Shown here: piece after piece, positions 1 through 6,680 of the stretch
How the letters are laid out: every line of letters starts with the position of its first letter
How positions within the stretch are numbered: the first letter of the stretch is position 1
Assembly (NCBI GenBank): GCA_040217755.1
Contig: JBEHWJ010000092.1
Span: 1 to 6,680, forward strand
Direction: 5' to 3'
Length of the DNA stretch: 6,680 nt
Source: PHAA01 sp040217755
Lineage (GTDB): Bacteria; Bacillota; Syntrophomonadia; Syntrophomonadales; Syntrophomonadaceae
Position numbers and translations under genes: made by a program
The notes under the pieces: generated by a model
Seen by the model: the letters and a program-made list of their open reading frames with translations, nothing else
The model's database searches: none
Told to the model about the DNA's origin: nothing

Positions 1-1049
1 ACCTGCCGGGCGGTGTTTTGAAAATGAGGCAAAGATTCACCCGGCAGTCCTACGATAAGGTCCATATTGATGTATTTGATCCCGGCCTGGCGTACCCGCT
101 CGACCGCCTCCCGGACCATTCGGGCATCATGGTGGCGTCCTATCAATCGCAGTGTATCGTCATCCATCGTCTGGGGATTGACACACACCCGGTTGACCCC
201 TAACCGGCGCATGTGATCGAGCCCCGGCCCGGTAATAGTATCGGGGCGACCGGCTTCTACAGTAATTTCCCGGGTCTCCGCGGAGATATACCTGGCGTGC
301 AGTACTTCGAAAATGCTTTCTAAATGAGGGGGGCTCAACACCGTGGGGGTTCCGCCGCCAAGATAGACCGCTTCAATTTTCCAACCCTGGCCTGCTATAG
401 CCTCCCCCATTTTTTCCATCTCGGTCAGCAGGGCTTGCATAAAAGGTCCCACATCCAAGTCATAGTTGCCGATCCGACTGCCGGGGAAAGAGCAGTAGCA
501 ACAGCGGCTGGGACAAAAAGGGATGCCGATGTAGACACTCAGCAGGCGATAGGCCTGCTCCCGGTCCAGCAGGAAGGAGCGGTTGGCCGCCGCAACTTCC
601 TGCAACAGCTGGGCCTTGTCCCGGTTAATCAGGAACCTATTCTGGAGGTATTCCAGGATGGCCCCTTGCTCCCAACCCTGATCGAGCAGGCGGTGGACGA
701 TTTTAACCGGGCGTACCCCCGTCAAGGTTCCGTAAGGGTTCACCTCTTCCCCCAGATGCAGCCTAAGCAGTTGCATGACAAAACGGCGGCTGATGCCCCT
801 GGCTGCGGTTTTGATATCGGCCTCATCAGGTGGCAGGTGAAAGTCGCGCGTTACCCGGGTGGACCTCCCCTCCACTTCCACTTCGCCATTACAGGACGCG
901 TAATCCCCTTGTCTGATTATGGTGATCCTGATATGGTCGGGTCCATCGTGGGGTTGGCAGATAAGTTCACGGCCCGGGAAAGCCACCCTCAGCAAATCAT
1001 GAATCTGGGGATATATATCAGCCGGGCAGGTTTCGACGAATATGGTAAT
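1..1049 (-). CDS. hemZ: HemZ-type radical SAM protein (coproporphyrinogen dehydrogenase family), 3' end cut by window edge
   Basis: The minus-strand frame is open from 1049 to the left edge and encodes 349 residues of a protein whose family is about 500 long, so roughly the last 150 are missing. A non-catalytic N-terminal part (about 1-170) contains YGTLTGVRPVK near 106-116. The radical SAM core follows: IGIPFCPSRCCYCSF at about 174-188 carries the CxxxCxxC iron-sulfur ligands C179, C183 and C186, then LGGGTPT (230-236), ITVEAGRPDT (262-271) and INMDLIVGLPGE (327-338). These match B. subtilis HemZ as I remember it, including the short N-terminus. The family is linked to oxygen-independent conversion of coproporphyrinogen III to protoporphyrinogen IX, but enzymatic proof for HemZ is weak and the substrate here is inferred. 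No ATG, GTG or TTG lies between the in-frame stop at 1109-1107 and codon 19. I set the start at the ATT at 1049-1047, which follows a good Shine-Dalgarno and fits the family N-terminus. An upstream terminator separates it from the hydrolase gene. Confidence 0.93.
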   Translation of the reverse strand, partial: MTIFVETCPADIYPQIHDLLRVAFPGRELICQPHDGPDHIRITIIRQGDYASCNGEVEVEGRSTRVTRDFHLPPDEADIKTAARGISRRFVMQLLRLHLGEEVNPYGTLTGVRPVKIVHRLLDQGWEQGAILEYLQNRFLINRDKAQLLQEVAAANRSFLLDREQAYRLLSVYIGIPFCPSRCCYCSFPGSRIGNYDLDVGPFMQALLTEMEKMGEAIAGQGWKIEAVYLGGGTPTVLSPPHLESIFEVLHARYISAETREITVEAGRPDTITGPGLDHMRRLGVNRVCVNPQTMDDDTLRLIGRHHDARMVREAVERVRQAGIKYINMDLIVGLPGESLPHFQNTARQ

Positions 1050-1058
1050 AAAAAATAT

Positions 1059-1064
1059 CCTCCC
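1059..1064 (-). promoter_or_regulatory. Strong ribosome binding site deciding the hemZ start
   Basis: The minus strand reads GGGAGG here, preceded by A, a near-ideal Shine-Dalgarno core. The spacer to the ATT codon at 1049 is 9 nt and is T-rich (ATATTTTTT). No conventional start codon lies within reach in the hemZ frame. The first in-frame TTG and GTG are codons 19 and 22, far from this site and without their own Shine-Dalgarno. The site therefore supports initiation at ATT, or less likely at ATA, which directly abuts the GGGAGG. Confidence 0.75.
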
Positions 1065-1122
1065 TGATCTGTCTTGTCCGAATCCGGATAAACTCTGTTT
1101 TTGATATTAGTGCTGTTACCCA

Positions 1123-1158
1123 TAAAAAGAGAGCTTCTCTATCCCGTGGATGAGAAGC
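1123..1158 (-). terminator. Rho-independent terminator after the hydrolase gene
   Basis: On the minus strand the arms GCTTCTCATCC (1158-1148) and GGATAGAGAAGC (1144-1133) pair as 11 base pairs with one bulged A and a 3-nt loop (ACG). The 3' side is followed by TCTCTTTTT, a T-rich run ending at about 1124. The element starts 36 nt after the hydrolase stop codon and lies about 75 nt upstream of hemZ, so it should end the recJ-relA-hydrolase transcript. On the plus strand the hairpin lacks a good T run, so I call it one-directional. The rest of the 1050-1194 gap shows no gene. Confidence 0.85.
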
Positions 1159-1194
1159 CGGTCTTTTGGTCTCAGGTTGCCGGGCAATGACCTT

Positions 1195-1815
1195 CTATAA
1201 AAAAGGGTTGTGCTGTCTCTCAAAACCGATAGTGGTGGCCGGCCCATGACCAGGATAGGCGATAACATCATCATCATAACAGAGCAGCTTTTCCTTGATG
1301 TTTTGTATGAGCAGCTTGTATGATCCTCCCGGGAAATCGGTGCGGCCGATGGAACCCTGGAACAAGGTATCGCCCACAAAGATGATGTCTCCCGTTTTCA
1401 GGCATACCCCTCCCGGACTGTGACCGGGGGTGTGGATCACTTCCAGTTCTACCGTGTTGCCGATCTTAATTGTGTCGCCCTCCTTTATGAATCTGTCGGC
1501 CGGTGGACTGGTCACTCCCGAGCCCATCAGGAAAGAGAGATTGGAAGCGCTGTTGATCAGCATTTTGGCGTCACTCTCATGGATCAATATCTGTGCTCCG
1601 GTGGCCTCTTTAACACCCTTATTGGCACCAATATGATCGATGTGGCCATGGGTGTTGATAATATAAACAGCCTTGAGGTCGTTTTCCTTGAGCATATTGA
1701 TAATAGCCCTGGCATTGCCTCCCGGATCGATAACCGCTACCTCCCGGGTCTCTTCACACCCTACAATATAGCAGTTCTCACCCATACTGCTAATCTCAAT
1801 ACCCATCAAAATCAC
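1195..1815 (-). CDS. Metallo-beta-lactamase-fold hydrolase, glyoxalase II-like (YqgX/GloB type)
   Basis: This 206-residue protein has the metal-binding motifs of the superfamily in order: THGHIDH at 55-61 (HxHxDH), H132 in TPGHSPGG, D149 in FVGDTLFQ, and H190 in YPGHGP. GRTDFPGG at 157-164 and the C-terminal GFERQHNPFL are typical of the short glyoxalase II-like branch that includes B. subtilis YqgX and YcbL-type proteins. It is expected to be a cytosolic enzyme binding one or two zinc or iron ions and hydrolysing a thioester such as S-lactoylglutathione or an analogue. The substrate cannot be read from sequence, and the protein lacks the long substrate-binding C-terminal domain of classical glyoxalase II. 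There is no signal peptide. I chose the GTG at 1815, 10 nt from a GAGGAGG; the ATG at 1806, three codons in, is possible but 19 nt from that site. It lies 48 nt after relA and is followed by a terminator, so it is probably the last gene of that transcript. Confidence 0.93.
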   Translation of the reverse strand: MILMGIEISSMGENCYIVGCEETREVAVIDPGGNARAIINMLKENDLKAVYIINTHGHIDHIGANKGVKEATGAQILIHESDAKMLINSASNLSFLMGSGVTSPPADRFIKEGDTIKIGNTVELEVIHTPGHSPGGVCLKTGDIIFVGDTLFQGSIGRTDFPGGSYKLLIQNIKEKLLCYDDDVIAYPGHGPATTIGFERQHNPFL

Positions 1816-1832
1816 TTCATCATTACCTCCTC
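1812..1832 (-). promoter_or_regulatory. Shine-Dalgarno plus tiny minicistron overlapping the hydrolase start
   Basis: The minus strand carries GAGGAGG at 1832-1826, then two consecutive ATG codons (1823-1821 and 1820-1818), AAG, and the stop TGA at 1814-1812. The stop overlaps the proposed GTG start at 1815-1813 as GTGA. The second ATG is 5 nt from the Shine-Dalgarno, a better position than that of the GTG (10 nt). The arrangement is seen directly. That the short frame is translated, or that it couples initiation at the GTG, is inference. Confidence 0.5.
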
Positions 1833-1863
1833 ATATTATCCGGGCGTTCTGAGATCTCTGCTC

Positions 1864-4044
1864 CTAATCCCGGTTATCGCCCGGCAGTACCCTGCGTATC
1901 TCCCGGATACCCTTCACCTTTTGCACCCTCTGCTTGACGGTGCTGAGCTGTGCCATATCCGCTATCTCCAATTTAAGATTCATCATCGCCAGACCGTTCT
2001 TGGTAGCCCGCGAGAATACCGAATTGACCGGTATCCTCATGTCGGCGATCACGGTCATGACATCCGAAGTCAGCCGATCCCGGTCGACGGCAATGATTTC
2101 GATTTCCACCAGGTAGTTGCCTTTGTCGGAAGCCCATTCCACTCCCAATATCCGGTTGGCTTCATTATGGAGATAGTTTTGCATGTTGGGGCAATCGATA
2201 CGGTGCACCGATACCCCCCGCCCCCGGGTGATATAGCCGAGAACTTCGTCACCGGGGAGCGGATTGCAGCAATGGGCGAGTCTGATGACGATGTCATCGA
2301 CGCCCTTGACCCGCAGCGATCGGGTTACCTGTTCCTTGCCCGCTCCCGTCTTGACCAGGGGTTTATTTATTATATCGTCCACTGGGGCATTTGGGAAATA
2401 CGATTCTTTGATACGATTGGCCACCTGGTTGGCAGTCAGGCTGCCGTCACCTACCGCGGAGAAAAGGTCATCCAGGGCGGCCAGCGAAAACCGTTCCATA
2501 ACCTCCAGCAACTTGGCTTCCTTAAGCAACTCCTTGGAATCGAGATGTCGCTTCCTGAGTTCCGCTTCCAGTAGTTCGTGTCCCTTCAATATATTCTCCT
2601 GGCGCTGGCTGCGTTTAAACCAGGCTTTGATACGGCTCCGGGCTGAGGAGGTTTTGACAAAATCAAGCCAGCCCCGGGTTGGTCCGGTGGAATTCTTGGA
2701 TGTGATGATCTCCACGATGTCGCCATTGCTGAGCTGATAATCGAGCGGCACGATGCGGCCATTAACCCTGGCCCCCGTGCATTTATGCCCTACCTCGGTG
2801 TGGACCCGGTAGGCAAAATCGACCGGGCATGACCCCTTGGGAAGTTCTATCACATCGCCTTTGGGAGTAAAAATGAAGACGGTATCCTCAAAAAGATCGG
2901 TTTTAAGCGATTCCATAAACTCGGAATCATCATTGACATCCTGCTGCCATTCCAGGATACGGCGCAGCCAGGCCAGTTTCTCATCGAATTTTTTATCCCG
3001 ATCCCTGGGGCCGCCATCTTCCTTGTAGTGCCAATGGGCGGCTATGCCCGACTCAGCCGTCAAATGCATCTCCCATGTCCTTATCTGGGCCTCGAACGGC
3101 TCGCCCCCCTGGCCGATCAAAGTAGTGTGCAAAGACTGGTACATATTAGGTTTGGGGGTCGCTATATAGTCTTTAAATCTTCCCGGCAGCGGCTTCCACA
3201 TGGTATGGATTATACCCAGCACGCCGTAACATTCCGGTACCGTATCCACTATCACCCGGATGGCGATTTTATCATAGATTTCGTCGATCGATTTACCTTG
3301 TTTCAGCATCTTTTTATAAATGCTGTATATATTCTTGGGGCGTCCGGCTATGTCTCCCTCTATGCCAATCTGTTCCAGGCCTTTCCTGATCTGCTGGATA
3401 AGCGCGTTGACGTATTCTTCCCTCTCCTTGCGCTTGGTCTTGAGCCGCTGGGCCACCTCATAGTAAGTTTCCGGCTGTAGGTATAGAAAGGCCAGGTCCT
3501 CTAATTGCCACTTGAATTTAAAAACGCCCAGGCGGTGGGCCAGGGGCGCGAAGATATCCATGGTTTCCTGGGCAACTTGTTTCTGCTTGGGTTCAGATTG
3601 GTAATTCAGGGTACGCATGTTGTGGAGCCTATCCGCCAATTTTATCAAGACCACTCTGATATCCTTAGCCATGGCCAGGAACATCTTGCGGAGGTTCTCA
3701 GCTTGAGCCTCCTCCTTGGTTTTGAAGTTGATGCGGCTTAGTTTGGTCACCCCCTCCACCAGCATGGCTATCTCTTCGCCGAATTCCTGTTCCAGGCTTT
3801 TATAATCAAAGCTGGTGTCTTCGATGACATCGTGCAAAAGGGCGGCGCATATCGAGGCACTGTCCATCTCTATTTCAGTCAGGATCAGGGCCACCGCAAC
3901 CGGGTGGATGATATAGGGCTCCCCCGACTTGCGCTTCTGTTCGCCATGGGCAATAACCGCATAGTTATATGCTTTGGCTATCAGATCAAAGTCTGCTTGG
4001 GGATTATATTCTTTTACCCGGTCCAAAATCATTTGCGGTCCCAT
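1864..4044 (-). CDS. relA: Bifunctional (p)ppGpp synthetase/hydrolase Rel (RelA/SpoT family)
   Basis: The 726-residue protein is full length for a long RelA/SpoT homologue (about 730 in Bacillus). It makes (p)ppGpp from GTP or GDP and ATP on starved ribosomes and also hydrolyses it. Domains in order: an HD hydrolase domain (about 20-170) with H47, HDVIEDT at 71-77 and KLADRLHNMR at 135-144; a synthetase domain (about 235-345) with GRFKDYIATPKPN at 288-300 and FEAQIRT at 317-323; a TGS domain (about 387-450) starting DTVFIFTPKGDVIELP; a helical region; a conserved cysteine (zinc-finger-like) domain with HCCNPLPGD at 591-599 and C618; and a C-terminal ACT domain (about 644-722). RFKD in the synthetase domain, rather than the acidic ExDD of monofunctional RelA, together with the intact HD site, indicates both activities. 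I start at the ATG at 4044, 4 nt after the recJ stop. A longer in-frame extension to 4170 lies inside recJ and does not look like Rel sequence. The ATG at 4032 is an alternative. Confidence 0.97.
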   Translation of the reverse strand: MGPQMILDRVKEYNPQADFDLIAKAYNYAVIAHGEQKRKSGEPYIIHPVAVALILTEIEMDSASICAALLHDVIEDTSFDYKSLEQEFGEEIAMLVEGVTKLSRINFKTKEEAQAENLRKMFLAMAKDIRVVLIKLADRLHNMRTLNYQSEPKQKQVAQETMDIFAPLAHRLGVFKFKWQLEDLAFLYLQPETYYEVAQRLKTKRKEREEYVNALIQQIRKGLEQIGIEGDIAGRPKNIYSIYKKMLKQGKSIDEIYDKIAIRVIVDTVPECYGVLGIIHTMWKPLPGRFKDYIATPKPNMYQSLHTTLIGQGGEPFEAQIRTWEMHLTAESGIAAHWHYKEDGGPRDRDKKFDEKLAWLRRILEWQQDVNDDSEFMESLKTDLFEDTVFIFTPKGDVIELPKGSCPVDFAYRVHTEVGHKCTGARVNGRIVPLDYQLSNGDIVEIITSKNSTGPTRGWLDFVKTSSARSRIKAWFKRSQRQENILKGHELLEAELRKRHLDSKELLKEAKLLEVMERFSLAALDDLFSAVGDGSLTANQVANRIKESYFPNAPVDDIINKPLVKTGAGKEQVTRSLRVKGVDDIVIRLAHCCNPLPGDEVLGYITRGRGVSVHRIDCPNMQNYLHNEANRILGVEWASDKGNYLVEIEIIAVDRDRLTSDVMTVIADMRIPVNSVFSRATKNGLAMMNLKLEIADMAQLSTVKQRVQKVKGIREIRRVLPGDNRD

Positions 4045-4048
4045 TTTG

Positions 4049-4053
4049 TCACC
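4049..4053 (-). promoter_or_regulatory. relA ribosome binding site overlapping the recJ stop codon
   Basis: The minus strand reads GGTGA, matching the 3' part of the AGGAGGTGA consensus, with a 4-nt spacer (CAAA) to the relA ATG. Its last three bases are the recJ stop TGA. The match is short, so efficient relA translation may depend on ribosomes finishing recJ. That coupling is inferred from the geometry. Confidence 0.5.
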
Positions 4054-6680
4054 ATTCCAAACTCGAAATAAGCCTCTCCTCCCAATCGGACAGGACCATA
4101 CGTTCCGCGATTCCCTCTCTCCAGTGAGGGCTGCCTCCGAGGCTGTCGATCTGTTTGCCTGAAGTTCCACGATTTATTGCCATAATACTACTTCTTTTTT
4201 GAAGGTGGCACAAGTTTAAATCGGCCAATATACGCAGGCTGGAGATTATCTCCAGCCTCGACATATCAAGCGTTTCGTTCAAACTGGCGGCGATTTCGCC
4301 GACCCGGTACCGGCCACCCCAGGGTGCAGAGCGGAGCAGATGGGTCCAGACTTTATTGACAGCCTCCAGCGATGGGTACAGACGGTCGAGGAATTGGCGG
4401 TTGACAGTCAGGGCGGCCGGCCCGAAAGCTACTCCGATGCTATGTTTACCGGCTTCTCCCCACCTCTCGGCCAGCAATGACAACTCATACCATCCCAGCG
4501 GGGAATCCATCAGGATCAGTCTGTCGAACCTGTCGGTGGTCGACCAGACAACCGTCCGGCTACCATCGCTGACCAAGGTCCCCTGCGGATCAGACCAATA
4601 ACTGCGGCGGATCCTTATCCTCTGCCCCATATCCGACAAGCCCGATTCGACTCTGATATCAGGCCAGGTCCCTCTCAATCTTTTGATAGTTGCGGGGAGA
4701 TTGGCATATATCAATACCCGTTCCCCGGAGATGAGGTCCCCGGAGTCGCGATTTATCGAGTAATCTCCGCAGGGCTGTATTTCTTCGACTTCAATATGCT
4801 GCGGCCAGCCGCCATCACCGACGGGCGGCCCGAGTGGCCATAACCTGGCAGCATAACGGCAATTAATCGGCAAGGCTGCTTGTTCCAGGAATAGGTTCAG
4901 GCTGGAGGCGGTCATCATATAAACCGCAGCTGTACCCCCGCTTAGCAATTCCTGCCGCTGGCTGCGCTCTTCCCGCGATAGATGCCCATGTATCGGCAAC
5001 ACTTTGCCCGGATAAAAATAGTAGTCCATAGCTCCCTGGTGCTTGGCCAGACTGCGGTAAGTCGGATAGACCACCACTACTGGGCGTTGCTGAGCCAACT
5101 CCGCCACCGCCCGGGTCAGGCCTTTCCACAAACCAGACCGGGTCACACCGCCACGAGACCGGTCATCGGGATAAAAGGAAGATTTAATATCCTTCACTTT
5201 GAGTTGGACCGTTTTCTTTCCTTTATAATTGTTCTCGGCCAACGTAAACAACAAATCCTGGGAACAATAGGGGAAATGGTTTTCGAGGCTTTCCGCACCG
5301 TTAAACGCTATCCCGGCGAGGTAATTGGATCCTACCGCCAGCCGCAGATGGTTGCCGTTGACCCCGACCCGGGAGGTCTGCTGAATAGTCTGCCCGCGCA
5401 GTACAAAAGCCGGTAACGGATTTCCTTCCCCAAACGGTTCCAGTCGCTGCAGTTCTTCCAAAACCGGCAGACTGATATCGTCCTCCTCTATCTCCAGGTC
5501 GACTGAATAACGCTTATGCGCTTCCCAGCGATAGCCTGTCCGGGCTGCGTAATCCTTGAGGCCTGTTTTTATGAGTTCCAAGTTGTTCCGGTGGACGCTT
5601 AAACCAGCCGCCATCTTGTGTCCGCCAAATCCCAGCAGACTGCCGCTCACACTATCCAGGGCGGCGTAAAGATCGAATCCGGTCTGGCTCCGAGCCGAGG
5701 CTTTGCCGATATCACCGTTCCATGATATTACCATAGCCGGACGGCTGTACAAATCCGTCAGACGCGAAGCGACAATACCTATCACCCCCACGTTCCACCC
5801 CTCCCCGTCTACCACCAGGATGGATTCTCGTTCCAGGTCCATATGGGCCTCGATGATGGCCACCGCTTCCCCGACTATATTTTCTTCAACCTGCCGGCGT
5901 TCCTCATTCATCTGGCTCAGCAATCGGGCCTGCTCTTGGGCCCAGCTGCCATCCCGGCTCATCAACAACTCTATACTGGCCCGGGCCGAACCCATCCTCC
6001 CGGCTGCATTCAAACGCGGACTCAAGACAAAACCCAGCTGCCAGGCTTGAATCGATTGGCCCGCCAACCCGACCTCCTCGATCAGTTTGCGCAGGCCGAC
6101 CCGCTGGCTGGCCGGCATGGCCTGCAGACCATATTTGGCAATGATCCGGTTTTCATAATGAAGAGGCACCATGTCGGCTACCGTGGCCAAAGCCGTCAGA
6201 ACCAACCACTCCCTGACCTGTTCTTCTGCGTTTCGTCCCGCCGACAAAGCGGAAGCCAGCTTGAAGGCCACTCCGGCCCCGGCCAGGTCCGCAGCCTCCG
6301 CAGGACAACCGATCTTGGGATTTATTATAGCCTGGGCTTCGGGCAGATGGGCCGGAGGGGTATGGTGATCAGTTATGATCACGTCCATCCCCAGGTCGGC
6401 AGCGGTCTTAACCTCGTCCACTGAACTTATACCGCAGTCCACCGTAATCAATAAACGATACCCCTGTCCCGCCAGAATTCTGACTGCATCGCTGTTCAGT
6501 CCATATCCCTCGGTAAATCGGTTCGGCACGTAATAATCAACCGCGCACCCCAGCTGCTGCAGGCATTCCACCAGGATCACAATGCTGCATATCCCATCGA
6601 CATCATAGTCGCCGTATATCACTACCTTTTCCTGCCGCCGCACCGCACTCTCAATCCGGGCCACTGCCGCAGCCATGCCG
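4049..6680 (-). CDS. recJ: Single-stranded-DNA-specific exonuclease RecJ, N-terminus beyond window edge
   Basis: The frame enters from the right edge and gives 876 residues to a TGA. Comparison with B. subtilis RecJ suggests 60-80 N-terminal residues are missing, so the ATG at 6676 is an internal methionine (residue 1 below). RecJ is the cytosolic 5'-3' ssDNA exonuclease of recombination and repair. DHH-domain motifs are intact: GDYDVDG (22-28), VDCGIS (79-84), ITDHHT (101-106), ATVADMVPL (164-172) and LSPRLNAAGRMG (218-229). The DHHA1 motif GFGGHKMAAG is at 349-358, and an OB-fold-like segment spans about 425-500. The remaining 370 or so residues are longer than the B. subtilis C-terminal domain and hold two alpha/beta halves with degenerate helicase-like features (about 531-616 and 651-735). 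A winged-helix-like segment (about 770-828) and a short tail follow. The DHH and DHHA1 assignment is secure; the C-terminal reading is inference. It is followed directly by relA, without the apt gene often found between them. Confidence 0.96.
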   Translation of the reverse strand, partial: GMAAAVARIESAVRRQEKVVIYGDYDVDGICSIVILVECLQQLGCAVDYYVPNRFTEGYGLNSDAVRILAGQGYRLLITVDCGISSVDEVKTAADLGMDVIITDHHTPPAHLPEAQAIINPKIGCPAEAADLAGAGVAFKLASALSAGRNAEEQVREWLVLTALATVADMVPLHYENRIIAKYGLQAMPASQRVGLRKLIEEVGLAGQSIQAWQLGFVLSPRLNAAGRMGSARASIELLMSRDGSWAQEQARLLSQMNEERRQVEENIVGEAVAIIEAHMDLERESILVVDGEGWNVGVIGIVASRLTDLYSRPAMVISWNGDIGKASARSQTGFDLYAALDSVSGSLLGFGGHKMAAGLSVHRNNLELIKTGLKDYAARTGYRWEAHKRYSVDLEIEEDDISLPVLEELQRLEPFGEGNPLPAFVLRGQTIQQTSRVGVNGNHLRLAVGSNYLAGIAFNGAESLENHFPYCSQDLLFTLAENNYKGKKTVQLKVKDIKSSFYPDDRSRGGVTRSGLWKGLTRAVAELAQQRPVVVVYPTYRSLAKHQGAMDYYFYPGKVLPIHGHLSREERSQRQELLSGGTAAVYMMTASSLNLFLEQAALPINCRYAARLWPLGPPVGDGGWPQHIEVEEIQPCGDYSINRDSGDLISGERVLIYANLPATIKRLRGTWPDIRVESGLSDMGQRIRIRRSYWSDPQGTLVSDGSRTVVWSTTDRFDRLILMDSPLGWYELSLLAERWGEAGKHSIGVAFGPAALTVNRQFLDRLYPSLEAVNKVWTHLLRSAPWGGRYRVGEIAASLNETLDMSRLEIISSLRILADLNLCHLQKRSSIMAINRGTSGKQIDSLGGSPHWREGIAERMVLSDWEERLISSLEW

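Noticed and set aside
324..1067. Plus-strand open frame of 247 codons
   Set aside because: It lies antisense to hemZ, whose minus-strand translation contains the full radical SAM motif set. The plus-strand product shows no recognisable motif.
1116..1379. Minus-strand open frame of 87 codons overlapping the hydrolase 3' end
   Set aside because: It is out of frame with the hydrolase, runs into the terminator hairpin, and lacks a Shine-Dalgarno or any recognisable feature.
1851..1858. Perfect palindrome GAGATCTC between relA and the hydrolase, considered as a terminator or operator
   Set aside because: The stem is only four base pairs per side with no loop and no T run, and a single 8-bp palindrome is expected by chance.
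1833..1860. Possible promoter for the hydrolase with GATAAT as -10
   Set aside because: There is no -35-like hexamer at 16-18 nt, and the short spacer fits cotranscription with relA.
1420..2574. Plus-strand open frame of 384 codons
   Set aside because: It runs antisense across the start of the hydrolase, the intergenic gap and the 3' third of relA. Both minus-strand genes are unmistakable, and the plus-strand product resembles no family.
4045..4170. Upstream extension of relA by 42 codons
   Set aside because: The extension lies inside the recJ coding region in another frame, has no Rel similarity, and the ATG at 4044 gives the normal family length.
5843..6424. Plus-strand open frame of 193 codons within recJ
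   Set aside because: It is a shadow of the conserved DHH domain of recJ and has no motif of its own.

Overview
This window is a chromosomal housekeeping segment read entirely on the minus strand. The gene order, in the direction of transcription, is recJ (5' end outside the window), relA, a metallo-beta-lactamase-fold hydrolase, a terminator, and hemZ (3' end outside the window). The recJ-relA-hydrolase-hemZ neighbourhood is known from Firmicutes, where it usually continues to hisS and aspS. Base composition is about half G+C. Together with the HemZ-type radical SAM protein and the Gram-positive type of RecJ C-terminus, this suggests a clostridial-grade Firmicute, possibly a Syntrophomonas- or Moorella-like anaerobe. 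The lineage is inferred from gene content and was not tested by a search.

Layout from high to low coordinates: positions 6680-4049 encode RecJ without its first 60-80 residues. After a 4-nt gap, positions 4044-1864 encode a full-length bifunctional Rel (p)ppGpp synthetase/hydrolase. Its ribosome binding site overlaps the recJ stop codon. A 48-nt spacer with a strong Shine-Dalgarno leads to a 206-residue glyoxalase II-like hydrolase at 1815-1195. The 145-nt gap that follows holds a clear Rho-independent terminator at 1158-1123. HemZ then begins at about 1049 and runs off the left edge. No convincing gene lies on the plus strand, and the long plus-strand reading frames are shadows of these genes.

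The genes are not one pathway. RecJ degrades 5'-ended ssDNA in recombination and repair, Rel controls the stringent response, the hydrolase is a YqgX/GloB-type enzyme of unknown substrate, and HemZ is a radical SAM protein of the coproporphyrinogen dehydrogenase family. The first three are probably cotranscribed and end at the terminator.

I see no new multi-gene system here. The points most worth a second look are an apparent AUU start codon for hemZ, an enlarged RecJ C-terminus that looks like a duplicated and degenerate helicase-like fold, a two- or three-codon minicistron overlapping the hydrolase start, and the absence of apt and dtd from their customary positions beside relA.
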